Shown: positions 62,679-64,000 of the stretch, in pieces
Numbering within the stretch: position 1 is the first letter of the stretch
Layout of the letters: every line of letters starts with the position of its first letter
DNA from: Cyanobacteria bacterium FACHB-DQ100
Lineage (GTDB): Bacteria > Cyanobacteriota > Cyanobacteriia > Leptolyngbyales > Leptolyngbyaceae
Assembly: GCA_014695195.1 (NCBI GenBank)
Contig: JACJNW010000034.1
Span: 124,001-188,000 of the forward strand
Direction: 5' to 3'
DNA length: 64,000 nt
Notes under the pieces: model-generated
Databases searched by the model: none
What the model was told of the DNA's origin: nothing
The model's input: the letters and a program-made list of their open reading frames with translations, nothing else
Made by a program: the position numbers and the translations under genes

Positions 62679-64000
62679 ATGGATCGATTGAACTTGAGCG
62701 GTTTTCGACAATTCTGGACGATCGCGAAACCCTACTGGCAAGGGAACGAAAAGTGGCAGGCAAGAGGCTTGTTGCTGAGTGTGGTGCTATTTTTGCTGGC
62801 GTACACGGGTTTGAGCGTGATTCTGAACAACAAGCGAGGCGTGTTAATTTCCGCGCTTTCTGCCCGTGATGAATCGCGATTCTGGCAAACCGTGTTTGTG
62901 TTTATTGCTGTTCTGGTAATTTATGCGCCATTGCTTGCAGGCTATCGCTATCTACGCGATCGTCTCAGCTTACAGTGGCGACGTTGGCTAACGACGCGCT
63001 TTGTGGATAGTTACTTTAACGATCGGGCTTATTATGAACTGACCGCAAAACCTGAAATTGATAACCCCGATCAGCGAATCGCTGAAGATGTTCGGAGCTT
63101 TACGCAAGAGTCGCTTGCCTTTTTGTTGGTTCTAGTTGAATCGGTTCTCTCGGTGATTGCCTTTAGCGGGGTGCTTTGGGGCATTTCTAAACCGCTAGTG
63201 ATTTTTCTAGTGTTGTATGCGCTGGCAGGAACGCTTGTAACCACCGTTGTCTTTGGTAAGCCTTTGGTGCGGCTGAATTTTGAGCAACTGAAAAAAGAAG
63301 CAGATTTTCGATTTAGCTTGGTGCGGATTCGCGAGAATGCTGAAGCGATCGCGTTCTATCGGGGCGAAGAACAAGAATCGAACCAGGTCAAAGCGCGGTT
63401 TCTTGAAGTATTTGAAAATGTGAAACGGCTGCTGATTTGGGAACTCAATCTGAATGTGTTGACGAATGCGTATGAGTTTATTCCGTTTATTCTGCCTGCT
63501 TTAGTCGTTGCTCCTGCAATCTTTGCGGGAGAGATGGAAGTGGGTAAAGTGACTGAAGCTCAAGGCGCGTTTGTTCGAGTGTTCTTCTCGCTCAATGTTG
63601 TTGTTGCAAGATTCCAAGCGTTAACAACCTTTGGGGCTGGAATTAATCGTCTATCCAGCTTTGCAGAATTTTTAGAACAAAAAGATGCTGTAGATGAACA
63701 AGCAATCATTCAAACCACCGAAGACGATCGCATCACGATCGAACACCTAACCCTTCAAACTCCAAACCGACAACGGACATTAGTTGAAAACTTATCAATC
63801 GAGCTTCCCAAACAGCAAGGGCTTTTAGTCATGGGTGCAAGTGGCTGCGGTAAAAGTTCTTTATTAAGAGCGATCGCAGGCTTATGGAACGCTGGGACTG
63901 GAACGATCGTGCGTCCCAATTTAAATCAGGTTCTATTTTTACCGCAACGTCCTTACATGGTGTTGGGAACCTTGCGCGATCAGTTGCTTTATCCAAACTC
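62679..64000 (+). CDS. SbmA/BacA-like ABC transporter, permease-ATPase fusion (cut by window edge)
   Basis: The frame opens at the ATG at 62679 (MDRLNLSGFRQFWTIAKPYW) and runs to the window end. The N-terminal half has about six membrane helices of the ABC_membrane_2 type (QWRRWLTTRFVDSYF, FSLVRIRENAEAIAFYRGEE), as in SbmA/BacA and peroxisomal ABCD proteins. Walker A is GASGCGKSS near residue 387; the signature and Walker B lie beyond the edge. Substrates of relatives include peptides, cobalamin and very-long-chain acyl-CoA. Confidence 0.88.
   Translation, partial: MDRLNLSGFRQFWTIAKPYWQGNEKWQARGLLLSVVLFLLAYTGLSVILNNKRGVLISALSARDESRFWQTVFVFIAVLVIYAPLLAGYRYLRDRLSLQWRRWLTTRFVDSYFNDRAYYELTAKPEIDNPDQRIAEDVRSFTQESLAFLLVLVESVLSVIAFSGVLWGISKPLVIFLVLYALAGTLVTTVVFGKPLVRLNFEQLKKEADFRFSLVRIRENAEAIAFYRGEEQESNQVKARFLEVFENVKRLLIWELNLNVLTNAYEFIPFILPALVVAPAIFAGEMEVGKVTEAQGAFVRVFFSLNVVVARFQALTTFGAGINRLSSFAEFLEQKDAVDEQAIIQTTEDDRITIEHLTLQTPNRQRTLVENLSIELPKQQGLLVMGASGCGKSSLLRAIAGLWNAGTGTIVRPNLNQVLFLPQRPYMVLGTLRDQLLYPN

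Noticed and set aside
1-64000. tRNA, rRNA or CRISPR features
   Set aside because: I looked for T-loop-like GGTTCRANYC motifs, long conserved rRNA blocks and regularly spaced palindromic repeats and found none convincing; the regular repeats present lack spacers.
1-64000. Frequent GCGATCGC octamers as a special element
   Set aside because: This is the HIP1 sequence known to be abundant in many cyanobacterial genomes; it supports the lineage but is not a local feature.

Overview
This window is a piece of a cyanobacterial chromosome, most likely from a filamentous, Leptolyngbya-like lineage (organism inferred, not proven). Three things point there: the octamer GCGATCGC (HIP1) and its core CGATCG occur throughout both coding and non-coding DNA; there is a 31-residue photosystem I subunit gene (psaM); and there is a complete hmp-type chemotaxis/pilus-motility locus of the kind described in filamentous cyanobacteria. 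I found no insertion sequence, prophage, CRISPR array, rRNA or tRNA gene.

Layout. 1-5.2 kb: the 5' end of secA (cut by the window edge), a diheme cytochrome c, a GNAT acetyltransferase, dps, a Uma2-type nuclease-fold protein, an HTH protein with a GrpE-like tail, and a membrane metallopeptidase with a J-like N-terminus. 5.5-6.9 kb: an SGNH-type hydrolase. 6.9-12.7 kb: a phosphate-uptake operon on the minus strand, pstS-porin-pstC-pstA-pstB, behind a three-unit Pho box. 13.1-15.4 kb: a TonB-like protein convergent with exbB/exbD. 15.7-19.9 kb: a cobalamin operon (cobG, cobH, cobI, cbiG-cobJ fusion) under a B12 riboswitch. 20-24.6 kb: two small cyanobacterial proteins, psaM, a Na+/H+ antiporter and a WG-repeat lipoprotein. 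24.8-29.7 kb: two glycosyltransferases and a CruA/CruP-family lycopene-cyclase-like flavoprotein. 29.8-34.1 kb: a ROK sugar kinase, a 21-bp tandem-repeat tract, a DUF433 antitoxin-like protein, an aldo/keto reductase, coaD and a coiled-coil protein. 34.4-37.5 kb: fabI followed by an accessory patch (AAC(3)-I-like GNAT, PIN-domain toxin with probable antitoxin, SMI1/KNR4 protein) that contains two copies of a diverged direct repeat. 37.5-41.1 kb: adenosine-deaminase-family protein, ccsA, a KGK-type protein and tilS.

41.1-54.4 kb is the hmp locus: hmpF divergent from hmpA (PATAN-CheY), hmpB (CheY), hmpC (CheW), hmpD (MCP) and hmpE (hybrid CheA-CheY with a very long acidic, internally repeated linker), closed by a strong terminator. 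54.9-62.6 kb is carbohydrate metabolism: two glycosyltransferases, a trehalose synthase-maltokinase fusion and malQ. The window ends inside an SbmA/BacA-like ABC transporter.

The most unusual signals are the pairing of a J-like membrane protease with an HTH-GrpE-like protein, a TonB-like protein lacking the usual TonB C-terminus beside ExbB/ExbD, the repeat-bracketed PIN/GNAT patch, the expanded HmpE linker, and several inverted or tandem repeats in intergenic DNA. Functions were assigned by reading motifs; no database search was run.
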